Origin: Acidobacteriota bacterium
GTDB taxonomy: Bacteria; Acidobacteriota; Terriglobia; Acidiferrales; UBA7541
Assembly (NCBI GenBank): GCA_003223215.1
Contig: QHYH01000088.1
Coordinates: forward strand, 47,803-111,802
Length of the DNA stretch: 64,000 nucleotides
Direction of reading: 5' to 3'
Position 1 is the first letter of the stretch; each line of letters opens with the position of its first letter. This document shows, one piece after another, positions 16,114 through 24,406 of this stretch. The translations under genes were made by a program, and so were the position numbers. Under the pieces are notes generated by a model that saw only the letters and a program-made list of their open reading frames with translations, was not told where the DNA came from and did not search any database.

Positions 16114-18822
16114 ATGGCTCGTTCGCTTGTCATTGTCGAATCGCCCGCGAAGGCGAAGACGATTAACAAATACTTGGGACGGAATTACACCGTCAAGGCG
16201 TCCATCGGCCACGTGATGGACCTGCCGACCAAGACCATCGGGATTCGCCTGCCGGGCGATGATCCCTCGGGCAAGAAAAGCGCGAAGAAGAAAAAAGGCT
16301 CGAAGAAAAGCGCGAAAGTCGAGGCAAAAACACCCAAAATTACTTTGGATGATGAAAAGATTTTCGAGCCGACGCTGCAAATCATCTCCGGCAAAGGCAA
16401 GATCATCCACGATTTGCGCAAGGCGGCCCATGCCGCCGACGCCGTCTATCTGGCTCCTGACCCGGACCGCGAGGGAGAAGCCATTTCGGCGCATCTGGCG
16501 ATGGTGCTCTCGAAGCCCAGCCGGTTCGTCGAGGCCGAGGCTCCCGGGAAGCAAAATGGCAAGGCTGGCGAAGCCAAGGAACCGGCGGACGCGAAAGCTG
16601 GCAAGCGGGGGCGAAGCAACGGGGATCTGGCCGACGATATTCCCCCGGCCGACCCGAAGAAGATCTTTCGGGTCACCTTCAATGAAATTACCCCCAAAGC
16701 CATCCGCGCGGCGTTTGACCACCCCAGGGACCTGGACAACGGTCTCGTGGACGCGCAACAGGCCCGCCGGGTCCTCGACCGGCTGGTGGGGTACAAAATC
16801 TCTCCGCTTTTGTGGAACAAGGTCCGGCGCGGGTTGTCCGCCGGACGCGTGCAGACCGTAGCTTTGCGGCTGATCGTTGACCGCGAGGAAGCCATCCGCG
16901 CGTTCGTGCCGCAGGAGTACTGGACCATCCACGCGATGCTGGATGCGGGAAAGCCTCCGCTGTTCGAGGCGAAGCTCATCAAGCACAACGACGCGGACAT
17001 CGAGGTCAAGAATCAAGAGGCTGCGGACGCAATCGTTGCCGCGGTGAGCCAGGCCAGCTGGCAAGTGGCATCGGTGGCGCAAAAGGAAAAGAGGCGCAAC
17101 CCGCCGCCGCCGTTCACGACTTCGAAATTGCAGCAGGCAGCGTACAACCGGCTGCGCTATACGGCCAAGCGCACCATGTCCCTGGCGCAGAAGCTCTACG
17201 AAGGCGTGGAGCTCGGCCAAGAAGGCTCCGTGGCGCTAATCACCTACATGAGGACGGACTCGGTTCATGTTTCAAGTGACGCCCTCACGCAGGTCCGCGA
17301 ACTTATCCCGCAGCGGTTTGGGGCAAACTATCTGCCCGAAAAGCCGAATTTCTACAAGTCGAAGAAAGACGCCCAGGAGGCGCACGAGGCTGTGCGCCCC
17401 ACCGACGTCACGCGCACGCCCGAGGACGTGCGCAAGTATGTGGACGACAATCTCTTCAAGCTTTATCAGCTGATCTGGCAGCGGTTCGTGGCTTCGCAGA
17501 TGCTGCCCGCGATTTTTGACCAGACCACCATCGACATTCGCGCCGGCGAATACACCTTCCGCGCCAGCGGCTCGGTCCAGAAGTTCGACGGCTACCTGCG
17601 CGTTTACCAGTTGCCCGCCTCCGCAGCGGATCGCGAAGACGACGAAAAGGACGAGGAAGGCGAGGGCCGGGCTCTGCCCGAGGTTGCCGGAGGACAGTCT
17701 TTGCGCCTGGAGAAGATTCGCCCGGAGCAGCACTTCACCGAACCGCCGCCGCGTTACAACGATGCCACCCTGGTGAAGGAGCTCGAAGAAGACGGAATCG
17801 GCCGCCCTTCGACCTACGCGGCGATCATTTCGACCCTGGTGGAAAGGGAGTACGTGACCAAGAATCAGGGCCGGTTCTCGCCAACCATGCTTGGCGAACG
17901 TGTGAGCAAGCTCTTAGTGAAGAGTTTCGAGGATATTTTCGACCTAAAATTCACCGCCCGGATGGAAGACGAGCTCGACGAGATCGAAGAAGGCAAGCTG
18001 CCTTGGCGCGACGCCGTCAGAGAGTTCTGGGAGAAATTTGTCATTGACCTCGACAAGGCCGACGAGGAAATGCTCTCCTACAAAGCGGGCATCCCCACGG
18101 GGAAAAAGTGCGAGAAGTGCGGCCAGGGGGAGCTTTTAGAGCGCATTAGCCGCCACGGGTTTTTCCTGGGCTGCTCGCGCTATCCCGACTGCGACTTCAT
18201 TGAGGATCTCTCGCCGGTGGAGCCCGACGCCGGGGACCCCAACAAGATCGAGTATTGCGACAACTGCGGGAAGGAAATGGCCATCAAGCGCGGGCGATTC
18301 GGCACCTTCCTGGCTTGCACGGGCTATCCCGACTGCAAGACGACGCGCCGCCTGGTGCAGGGGACGCGTATCGCGCACCAGCCGGATGAACCGCTCGACG
18401 AGAAGTGCCCCACGTGCGGCAGCGGGCTGGTGAAAAAGCACGGACGCTTCGGCGAATTCATCGGTTGCTCGGCCTACCCGAAGTGCAAGTACACGCGACC
18501 CATCACCATGGGCATCGCGTGCCCGAAATGCAAGGAAGGCGAATTTGTCCGCCGCGGCAGCGCCGGGAAAGGCGGCCGTGGACGCCCGCGCATTTTCTAT
18601 GGCTGCTCGCGCTACCCGGATTGCGACTTCACCACCCCCTACATGCCCATCGCCGAACCCTGCCCGAAGTGCGGCGCGCCGTTCATCGTTGAGAAACGCT
18701 CAAAGATTGGCACGGTGCACGCCTGCCTAAAGGAAGGCTGCGATTGGGAGAAACTCGTGCCCGAGGCGCCGCCCGCAGCGCAACCCGAAGAAGCTCCCGT
18801 GCCGGTGGCGGCCAAGTCCTGA
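16114..18822 (+). CDS. topA: DNA topoisomerase I (type IA)
   Basis: 902 residues. The Toprim domain opens with Leu-Val-Ile-Val-Glu-Ser-Pro-Ala-Lys-Ala-Lys-Thr and contains Asp-Pro-Asp-Arg-Glu-Gly-Glu. The catalytic tyrosine is Tyr378 in Thr-Tyr-Met-Arg-Thr-Asp-Ser. The C-terminus from Cys666 holds five Cys4-type zinc ribbons, four of them with the Gly-Cys-Ser/Ala/Thr-x-Tyr-Pro-x-Cys signature and the last ending Cys-Leu-Lys-Glu-Gly-Cys. Two insertions are unusual: a lysine-rich stretch at about residues 50-72 inside Toprim, and an Ala/Lys/Glu-rich stretch at about 143-180 before the Phe-Asn-Glu-Ile-Thr motif. The enzyme relaxes negative supercoils. It is followed at about 100 bases by xerC, an arrangement seen in several phyla. 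Confidence 0.97.
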   Translation: MARSLVIVESPAKAKTINKYLGRNYTVKASIGHVMDLPTKTIGIRLPGDDPSGKKSAKKKKGSKKSAKVEAKTPKITLDDEKIFEPTLQIISGKGKIIHDLRKAAHAADAVYLAPDPDREGEAISAHLAMVLSKPSRFVEAEAPGKQNGKAGEAKEPADAKAGKRGRSNGDLADDIPPADPKKIFRVTFNEITPKAIRAAFDHPRDLDNGLVDAQQARRVLDRLVGYKISPLLWNKVRRGLSAGRVQTVALRLIVDREEAIRAFVPQEYWTIHAMLDAGKPPLFEAKLIKHNDADIEVKNQEAADAIVAAVSQASWQVASVAQKEKRRNPPPPFTTSKLQQAAYNRLRYTAKRTMSLAQKLYEGVELGQEGSVALITYMRTDSVHVSSDALTQVRELIPQRFGANYLPEKPNFYKSKKDAQEAHEAVRPTDVTRTPEDVRKYVDDNLFKLYQLIWQRFVASQMLPAIFDQTTIDIRAGEYTFRASGSVQKFDGYLRVYQLPASAADREDDEKDEEGEGRALPEVAGGQSLRLEKIRPEQHFTEPPPRYNDATLVKELEEDGIGRPSTYAAIISTLVEREYVTKNQGRFSPTMLGERVSKLLVKSFEDIFDLKFTARMEDELDEIEEGKLPWRDAVREFWEKFVIDLDKADEEMLSYKAGIPTGKKCEKCGQGELLERISRHGFFLGCSRYPDCDFIEDLSPVEPDAGDPNKIEYCDNCGKEMAIKRGRFGTFLACTGYPDCKTTRRLVQGTRIAHQPDEPLDEKCPTCGSGLVKKHGRFGEFIGCSAYPKCKYTRPITMGIACPKCKEGEFVRRGSAGKGGRGRPRIFYGCSRYPDCDFTTPYMPIAEPCPKCGAPFIVEKRSKIGTVHACLKEGCDWEKLVPEAPPAAQPEEAPVPVAAKS

Positions 18823-18881
18823 GCCCTCTGGCACCAGAAAACATTCTTTTGAAATTCACTTTCTCCCACCGGCGGCGCACT

Positions 18882-18887
18882 TATACT
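18882..18887 (+). promoter_or_regulatory. candidate -10 of xerC
   Basis: TATACT in the gap between topA and xerC, 32 bases before the ATG. The matching -35 region at 17 bases is weak (CTTTCT). Confidence 0.35.
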
Positions 18888-18919
18888 GTTCGTAAAGCCC
18901 TGCTCGTGGGGCGGCCAAA

Positions 18920-19948
18920 ATGAAAGAAGCGATTGCCAAGTATCTCGCCTATCTACAGACGGTGAAGAATTCCTCGCCTCACACCGTTTCCAACTACGGC
19001 AAGGACCTCCGCCAATTCCTCGAGTTTGTTTCGCCGCCCGGCGCGACGCCGACGGCCCTTCGCCAAGTGGATCATGGCATGATCCGCGAATTTGTCTCGC
19101 ACTTGCACGACCATGGGCTGGAAAAAAGCTCCATTGCGCGCAAGCTCGCGGCGCTGCGTTCCTTTTTCAAGTACTGCGTGCGCGAGGGAAAGTTGAAGGA
19201 GAGCCCCGCGCGCCTGGTGCCCACACCCAAACTGCCGAAGCGCATCCCTTCGGTGCTTTCCGCGGAAGAGATGAACGGTTTTCTCAACCAACTCGCGGGC
19301 ATGGTCGAGCGGTCATCCGGCAGCTCCGGACTTTCGACCGAGCGCGCGAGTGCGAAATCCCGACCGTCCGAGGAAAGGCAAAAAGGTTCCGGCAAGGCCC
19401 GGCTCGCCGAAGAAGGCTTGCTGCTTGGCCGCGACCGCGCGGTGCTTGAGCTTCTTTATGCTGCAGGGCTGCGGGTCAGTGAACTTACCGGCCTGAATTT
19501 GGTCGACGTCGAGCAAAAAGAGCGTATCTTGCGTGTGCGCGGCAAAGGAAACAAGGAACGCATCGTTCCTTACGGCCAAAAAGCGCAGGAGGCGCTCGCC
19601 AAATATTGGTCGGTGCGGGAGCAGCTTCTCGGACAGGCGCAGGGGTCCCATCGCGATCCCGACCCGCACACGCAGGCAGTCTTTCTCAATTATGCCGGCC
19701 GCCGGTTAACGCAGCGCTCCGTCGGCCGCATCGTCAAGAAATACGTGCGTTTGGTCAATGTCAACTGGGACTTGCACCCGCACTCCCTGCGCCACGCTTT
19801 TGCAACGCATTTGCTTGCCGACGGCGCCGACCTTCGCGCGATTCAGGAGCTGCTCGGGCACCAATCTCTGTCGACCACGCAACGCTACACGCACGCGTCC
19901 ATCCGCCAGTTGATGGAGGTCTACGACAAGGCGCACCCTCACGCCTAG
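18920..19948 (+). CDS. xerC: tyrosine recombinase XerC/XerD family
   Basis: 342 residues with an N-terminal SAM-like core-binding domain (about 3-95) and a C-terminal catalytic domain. The catalytic set is complete: Arg185 (Ala-Gly-Leu-Arg-Val-Ser-Glu), Lys209, His288-x2-Arg291, His314 (Leu-Gly-His-Gln-Ser), Tyr323. Family members are usually about 300 residues. The extra length is a hydrophilic Ser/Arg/Glu-rich insertion at about residues 131-165, at the junction between the two domains. It would resolve chromosome dimers at dif with a partner recombinase. XerC is preferred over XerD only because of position next to topA. Confidence 0.9.
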   Translation: MKEAIAKYLAYLQTVKNSSPHTVSNYGKDLRQFLEFVSPPGATPTALRQVDHGMIREFVSHLHDHGLEKSSIARKLAALRSFFKYCVREGKLKESPARLVPTPKLPKRIPSVLSAEEMNGFLNQLAGMVERSSGSSGLSTERASAKSRPSEERQKGSGKARLAEEGLLLGRDRAVLELLYAAGLRVSELTGLNLVDVEQKERILRVRGKGNKERIVPYGQKAQEALAKYWSVREQLLGQAQGSHRDPDPHTQAVFLNYAGRRLTQRSVGRIVKKYVRLVNVNWDLHPHSLRHAFATHLLADGADLRAIQELLGHQSLSTTQRYTHASIRQLMEVYDKAHPHA

Positions 19949-20052
19949 TCGCCGCATCTCATCGTTTTTACCAAAGGGCTTGCGGCTAAGAGTTTGCCGG
20001 TAAGAAGTCCTGCGATACCCTTGAAAGCTTCTGTCTGGGCAGCTTTTTGAAG

Positions 20053-20847
20053 ATGAAGGGAATGAGCCTGCGCGTTGCCATCGTTTGCGGTCTAGTTGTG
20101 TCCTGGGTGGTGATTTTGTCCAATACCGCTCAGGCGCAGGACAATTACGAGATTCAGGTGTACAGCTACGACACCGTCGAGCCGCATCACACCATGGTCG
20201 AGCTGCACAGCAATTTTACCTTCGAAGGTTCCAAAACGTTTCAAGACGGCCTTCTCCCCACCAACCATCAGTTGCACGAAACCATTGAAATCACGCGAGG
20301 CTTCACGGACTGGTTCGAGACCGGCTTCTATATATTTACTTCCGCACAAAATGGCCAAGGTTGGGATTGGGTGGGCGACCACATCCGTCCCCGGGTGCGC
20401 ATCCCCAAGAAATGGAATTGGCCCGTCGGCCTCAGCCTTTCCAACGAAATCGGCTATCAGCGCCGCAAATTTTCCACCGACACCTGGACCTGGGAGATGC
20501 GCCCCATCATCGACAAGCAGTCCGGGCCGTGGTATTGGTCGTTTAATCCGAGCTTTGACAGATCGTTCCACGGCGATAGCGTTCACCAGGGCTTTGTCTT
20601 TTCGCCGAATCTGAAAGTCAGCTACGACTTTACAAAAAAAATCACCGGGGGATTTGAATACTACGGCGCGGTTGGTCCGGCCACGGATTTTCTTCCCACC
20701 GGACTGCAGCAACACCAAATCTTTCCGGCCATCGACCTGAACCTCTCCCCGAACTGGGAGGTGAATTTTGGCCTTGGTGTGGGCCTGACCCACTCGACCG
20801 ATCATTTGATTGCCAAGATGATTCTCGGCTACCGCTTCCATTTCTGA
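20053..20847 (+). CDS. exported beta-barrel-like protein of unknown function
   Basis: 264 residues from ATG 20053 (a second in-frame ATG at 20062 is also possible). The signal peptide is clear: Met-Ser-Leu-Arg-Val-Ala-Ile-Val then cleavage near Ala-Gln-Ala-Gln. The mature part is rich in alternating aromatic strands (Trp-Asn-Trp-Pro-Val-Gly-Leu-Ser-Leu; Trp-Tyr-Trp-Ser-Phe). It ends in a strand finishing Tyr-Arg-Phe-His-Phe; a terminal Phe is the outer-membrane-barrel signature recognised by BamA. About ten strands would fit. It is probably a small outer membrane protein. No ligand can be proposed. Confidence 0.7.
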   Translation: MKGMSLRVAIVCGLVVSWVVILSNTAQAQDNYEIQVYSYDTVEPHHTMVELHSNFTFEGSKTFQDGLLPTNHQLHETIEITRGFTDWFETGFYIFTSAQNGQGWDWVGDHIRPRVRIPKKWNWPVGLSLSNEIGYQRRKFSTDTWTWEMRPIIDKQSGPWYWSFNPSFDRSFHGDSVHQGFVFSPNLKVSYDFTKKITGGFEYYGAVGPATDFLPTGLQQHQIFPAIDLNLSPNWEVNFGLGVGLTHSTDHLIAKMILGYRFHF

Positions 20848-21120
20848 GACTTCCTTGAGCTGCGGGGAGGACGCGCGACACGAGCATCGCCGCTCGGGAG
20901 CGAACTGTCATTCCCGCACAGCACTCGTCGTCTGCTCGGGGCAGCAACAAGCACTGCCCTCCGCTTATCACGCGCCTAAGTCCCTGACGCCACGGCCTCT
21001 TGCCGGAGGTTGAGGATTGGCCTCGCCCGTGCGTTTGCTTTGCGCGACTCTGACCCGAGGGAAAATTCAGGCCAGCGAAAGAAGAAAAAGGGAGACCTGA
21101 TTTCACAGGGGAACGCAGCG

Positions 21121-21930
21121 ATGTGTACTTATCTTGCTTGCCTGACCGGCCTGCTTGCGGCACTGCTTCTGGCGGAACCAGTCTCGTGCGAGGAGGTAGA
21201 GAAACCGGGCGCGCCCGCGCCATCACTCTGTCCCTTGGTTCGCTCCGCCGCAGAGCAAACGCAGCTCGAAGCGGAGGCCAGCGCTCGTTTGCAGGAAGCG
21301 GAAAGGCTCTCGGCGCGGGAATTGGACGTGCCCTCTTTCATTCTTTTGCAAGCACCCTCTCCCGCGGAAAGTCCCGCTCTTCGCCGAGACCGCATTTGGT
21401 TTGAATCGTTTCTGGTCAACTGGTTGTTCATCGAGGATCTTGCTCCCGAACAACAAGCCATAATGCAAAAGTTTCTCGCTCGCTGTGGCGTCGCGGCAGA
21501 CGGGCTGTCTCTGGCCGCTTCCGTTTTCGGACAATTGCCTACTTCTTTGCGCGCCACCTTCGTCGGCATCACGCAGGCCATGATGAACACCTTGCTTAGC
21601 GACAAGCAGAACGGAGAGAGATTGGGCGACGCCCTTGGATTGCTTCAGGAACTCGTCGACATCCAAGGAGAAAACAGCGCGCTGCCAAGCGACCATCAAT
21701 TCCAGCTGATTGCCCGGCTTGCGCCGGATGCGCTGCAAAAGCTGGATCGCGCAGCGTCCTTCTTGAAGGGCGAGAATCATATGTTCCACAAGGACTATCC
21801 GATCTCGTTCCGGCAGTTTCGCCGGATAGGCCTTCACGGACAGGAAGCAGGTCTGCACTTCTGCTTAACTCGCGATGCGTTTCGCACAAATTCACATCGA
21901 CTATCGGTTTGGGCTGTTGCACTTGGGTAG
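21121..21930 (+). CDS. exported hypothetical protein
   Basis: 269 residues from ATG 21121, chosen for the AGGGGA site about 8 bases upstream and the signal peptide Met-Cys-Thr-Tyr-Leu-Ala-Cys-Leu (cleavage near Val-Ser-Cys-Glu, about residue 23). The mature protein is mostly helical, charged and Ala/Leu/Gln-rich, with a Phe-Leu-Val-Asn-Trp-Leu-Phe-Ile core near the middle. The last 40 residues are His/Arg/Phe-rich and differ in character, so a late frameshift is possible. I do not recognise a family. Confidence 0.45.
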   Translation: MCTYLACLTGLLAALLLAEPVSCEEVEKPGAPAPSLCPLVRSAAEQTQLEAEASARLQEAERLSARELDVPSFILLQAPSPAESPALRRDRIWFESFLVNWLFIEDLAPEQQAIMQKFLARCGVAADGLSLAASVFGQLPTSLRATFVGITQAMMNTLLSDKQNGERLGDALGLLQELVDIQGENSALPSDHQFQLIARLAPDALQKLDRAASFLKGENHMFHKDYPISFRQFRRIGLHGQEAGLHFCLTRDAFRTNSHRLSVWAVALG

Positions 21931-22148
21931 CGCGAATTCGGACGTGCGCGCGGAAGGCAACCACAAGGCATGCCGACCGCTGGCCCGAATTCACTTTGGC
22001 AGAAAGACAGGTCCGCGTTCGGCGTGTTGTGCTCGACCGGCGGAGTCTAGAGGAGAGCCGGAACCCTGTGGCACAAGAGTAAGAATTTCGGTCGGAGGGC
22101 GATTTGCGATGTGACTTTGCGCATGGATGAGGCATGCTGTAGGCTGGC

Positions 22149-22616
22149 ATGACCTATCACCTTGCGCAGATCAACATCGGCCGGCTTATCGCTCCGATCG
22201 ACGATCCGAAGATCGCCGAGTTCGTCGCCGAGCTCGAACCTATCAACGCGCTCGCCGACCAGGCTCCCGGGTTCGTCTGGCGGCTGCAATCGGAATCGGG
22301 CAACGCCACGGACATCGCCTACAGCGGCGATCCCTTCATCATCGTCAACATGTCCGTTTGGCAGTCGATCGAGACGCTGCCGGATTTCGCCTACAAGTCG
22401 GACCACGCCCGCGTTCTTCGCGATCGCGCCAAATGGTTTGAGAAGATGGGCAAACCGCACTACTGCCTTTGGTGGATTCGAGCGGGTCACATTCCCACAC
22501 TCGCCGAGGGCCGCGAGCGGCTTCGGCACTACCAGTCGAACGGCGCCACGCCGTATTCCTTCTGGTTTACACAACACTTTCCGCAGCCTGAGGACGAAGG
22601 CGTCTGCGCGCAATGA
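22149..22616 (+). CDS. DUF3291 domain protein
   Basis: 155 residues covering the whole DUF3291 domain: Tyr-His-Leu-Ala-Gln-Ile-Asn-Ile-Gly-Arg at the start, Asp-Gln-Ala-Pro-Gly-Phe-Val-Trp-Arg-Leu, a Ser-Val-Trp-Gln-Ser-Ile-Glu-Thr-Leu segment, and Trp-Trp-Ile-Arg-Ala-Gly-His near the end. The domain has the dimeric alpha-beta-barrel (monooxygenase/heme-degradation-like) look, but its biochemical role is unknown. It is a single-gene unit. No Shine-Dalgarno is visible. Confidence 0.85.
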   Translation: MTYHLAQINIGRLIAPIDDPKIAEFVAELEPINALADQAPGFVWRLQSESGNATDIAYSGDPFIIVNMSVWQSIETLPDFAYKSDHARVLRDRAKWFEKMGKPHYCLWWIRAGHIPTLAEGRERLRHYQSNGATPYSFWFTQHFPQPEDEGVCAQ

Positions 22617-22638
22617 AAGTTCCGAACTCCAGATCCGC

Positions 22639-22670
22639 AAAAAAGAAGAACGGCTGGCCCTAGCCAGCCG
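22639..22670 (-). terminator. intrinsic terminator of the Gly/His/Tyr-rich protein gene
   Basis: Perfect 8-bp stem CGGCTGGC (22651-22658) and GCCAGCCG (22663-22670) with a 4-base loop. On the minus strand it is followed by TTCTTCTTTTTTGCG, a good U-tract. It lies about 47 bases after the stop at 22717. Confidence 0.8.
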
Positions 22671-22716
22671 CCCTCGAGTCCACTTTTTGATTGTTCAGCT
22701 AGCGAATCCTGTTCCG

Positions 22717-23178
22717 TTAACGGTGCCCGCCGTGACCGCCGCCGTGGAACCCTCCGCCATGGAATCCGTGGAATCCTCCACCGCCATGCACTTCGCCGCG
22801 GGCAAACCCTCTGCCGACAAAGCCCTCGTGAGCGAAACCTCTGCCGCGAAAGCCGTCGCGGTCGAAATCGCCGTGGAACCTGCCCTCGAATCCGCGAGGG
22901 CCGTAAAAGCTGCGGCGGTGAAACCCGTGAAACCACGGGCCTGCGCCGATAAACACGCCACCCGCGAACCACTGAGGTCCATAATAGCCGTACGGCGCGC
23001 AGGCGTACGGGTAATAGTCATAGTAGCCGTAGGCGCAAACCGGTGGCGGGCCGTAGTAGGCGGGCCCATAATAATAGCCGGGGCCCACGCCTACGCCCAC
23101 AAAGACTCTCTGCGCGTTCGCAAATGATGCGAAGAAGAGACAAATCCCGAGTAAAGCTACGAACCTTAGATATTTCAT
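22717..23178 (-). CDS. secreted low-complexity Gly/Tyr/His-rich protein
   Basis: 153 residues. The signal peptide is Met-Lys-Tyr-Leu-Arg-Phe then a hydrophobic core, cleaved near Ala-Asn-Ala-Gln. The mature protein changes composition along its length: Gly/Tyr/Pro-rich (Pro-Gly-Tyr-Tyr-Tyr-Gly-Pro) to about residue 70, then Phe/Arg/Gly-rich, then a tail of Phe-His-Gly-Gly repeats ending His-Gly-Gly-His-Arg. The opposite strand has an open frame but gives an implausible protein. AAGGGA upstream of the ATG serves as ribosome site, and a strong terminator follows. Such proteins are common in Acidobacteriota and Proteobacteria, and their function is not established. The His-rich tail could bind metal. 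Confidence 0.75.
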   Translation of the reverse strand: MKYLRFVALLGICLFFASFANAQRVFVGVGVGPGYYYGPAYYGPPPVCAYGYYDYYPYACAPYGYYGPQWFAGGVFIGAGPWFHGFHRRSFYGPRGFEGRFHGDFDRDGFRGRGFAHEGFVGRGFARGEVHGGGGFHGFHGGGFHGGGHGGHR

Positions 23179-23375
23179 TCTAGGGTCCCTTCTGAGGCGC
23201 CTGGCTTCCCCCTTGATTCAGGTTAGCGCGGCGCCTAATCGATCAAACCCCGGCGCTCCAAAAAGGTTGCACTCAGGTTTTCTTCTGCTTTCTCTGTCTC
23301 GCGTAGCTTAACAATATGATCATGCATCCAAGCAACGATACGATGTAGCACGACGCGGTTCGCGAGGAGTGAACG

Positions 23376-23717
23376 ATGCCGGTGCCTGGCGGGGGAGAGA
23401 GAATCTATGACGCGGTGAAGTGCTGGGAGCAAATCGCGGCTCGACCGCATCGTCTTGGTGGCACCGAATTCCGTGTGGGCCGCCGCGAAGTCGGCCATGT
23501 GCACGGCGACAGTCTCGTCGATATTCCGTTTCCGCTGGGCGTGCGGGATGAGCTGATCCGAAGCGGGGCGGCCGAACCCCACCAGGTGCTTCCGAAATCA
23601 GGCTGGGTGAGCGTGTACCTCCGCAGACCCGGCGATGTCGCGCGTGCCATCGAGCTGCTGCGCCGGTCCTACGACATTGCCGTGGGTTCGCGGGTGGGGA
23701 AGACGCACCCCGCATAG
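23376..23717 (+). CDS. luciferase-like domain protein (DUF5519)
   Basis: 113 residues. Motifs typical of the family appear in order: Arg-Pro-His-Arg-Leu-Gly-Gly-Thr-Glu-Phe, Gly-His-Val-His-Gly-Asp, Asp-Ile-Pro-Phe-Pro, and Pro-Lys-Ser-Gly-Trp-Val-Ser-Val-Tyr. The family is named luciferase domain in databases but luciferase activity is not implied. GAGGAG at 23364-23369 fixes the start. It stands alone between oppositely oriented genes. Confidence 0.82.
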   Translation: MPVPGGGERIYDAVKCWEQIAARPHRLGGTEFRVGRREVGHVHGDSLVDIPFPLGVRDELIRSGAAEPHQVLPKSGWVSVYLRRPGDVARAIELLRRSYDIAVGSRVGKTHPA

Positions 23718-23804
23718 TCGCCCGTTTGAAGGATGGATCGGCGTGGGCCCGGACGGCTGGGGCGCGCGCTGTTCACTCTCGCGCTTCACCGGCCGCGCTA
23801 CACG

Positions 23805-24374
23805 CTACAGCTGGGACTCGATCGCTTTGCTGATTTCCTCATAGTCGATGAGGCCCTGTGTCTTTTTCACGATTTTGCCGTCGCGGGAGATGAGGAAGCT
23901 GGTGGGATATCCGAGCAGCCCTCCGAACTTGTCTGCTACCGCGTCATTGCCCCGCAGGACGGGGTAGTTCATCGGGAGGTTCTGACCGTTCACGTTGAAG
24001 CGTTCTTTGGCGGTGTACGCGGACACCACGTTATTGCCTTCGTCATCCACGTCGACGCCAAGAACGATGAAGCCCTTGGAGGAATACTTTTGCTGCATCT
24101 CGATCAGCCAGGGGATTTCGATCTGGCACGGTTCGCACCACGTGGCCCAGAAATTCACCAGCACCACTTTGCCTTTGTACTCTCTGAGCGGCACATCCTT
24201 GCCGTCCAGACTCTCGAAGGTAACCTCCGGCTCCGGAGTACCCAACGCGACCGCGTCGGCATGAACCGCGCTATCGACGGAATTCCTGGGCTTCAGCCGA
24301 GTGGCGCGATCCGCGTAGACTGTCACGCCGATGAGCACCACCACGGTTCCGAGGATTAGAAGAGCTTTTTTCAT
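23805..24374 (-). CDS. TlpA-like periplasmic thiol-disulfide oxidoreductase
   Basis: 189 residues. Residues about 4-20 are a membrane anchor or uncleaved signal; from about 45 it is a thioredoxin fold with Trp-Ala-Thr-Trp-Cys80-Glu-Pro-Cys83 and the cis-Pro motif Gly-Tyr-Pro-Thr-Ser. It fits the AhpC/TSA-Redoxin class of TlpA/ResA proteins that reduce periplasmic disulfides. It lies 32 bases downstream of the ccdA-like gene, which would pass electrons from cytoplasmic thioredoxin. Partner targets (apocytochrome c or others) are not visible here. Confidence 0.9.
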   Translation of the reverse strand: MKKALLILGTVVVLIGVTVYADRATRLKPRNSVDSAVHADAVALGTPEPEVTFESLDGKDVPLREYKGKVVLVNFWATWCEPCQIEIPWLIEMQQKYSSKGFIVLGVDVDDEGNNVVSAYTAKERFNVNGQNLPMNYPVLRGNDAVADKFGGLLGYPTSFLISRDGKIVKKTQGLIDYEEISKAIESQL

Positions 24375-24406
24375 TTAAAGTTTCCAAGGCGCTTAAGCGC
24401 ACTCCT

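Noticed and set aside
15967..17220. 417-codon minus-strand open frame under topA
   Set aside because: The plus strand encodes a textbook topoisomerase I with all motifs; the antisense frame has no recognisable domain.
22162..23127. 321-codon plus-strand open frame over the DUF3291 and Gly-rich genes
   Set aside because: It runs out of frame through DUF3291 and antisense to a gene with signal peptide, ribosome site and terminator; its product is Arg/Ser/Ala low-complexity.
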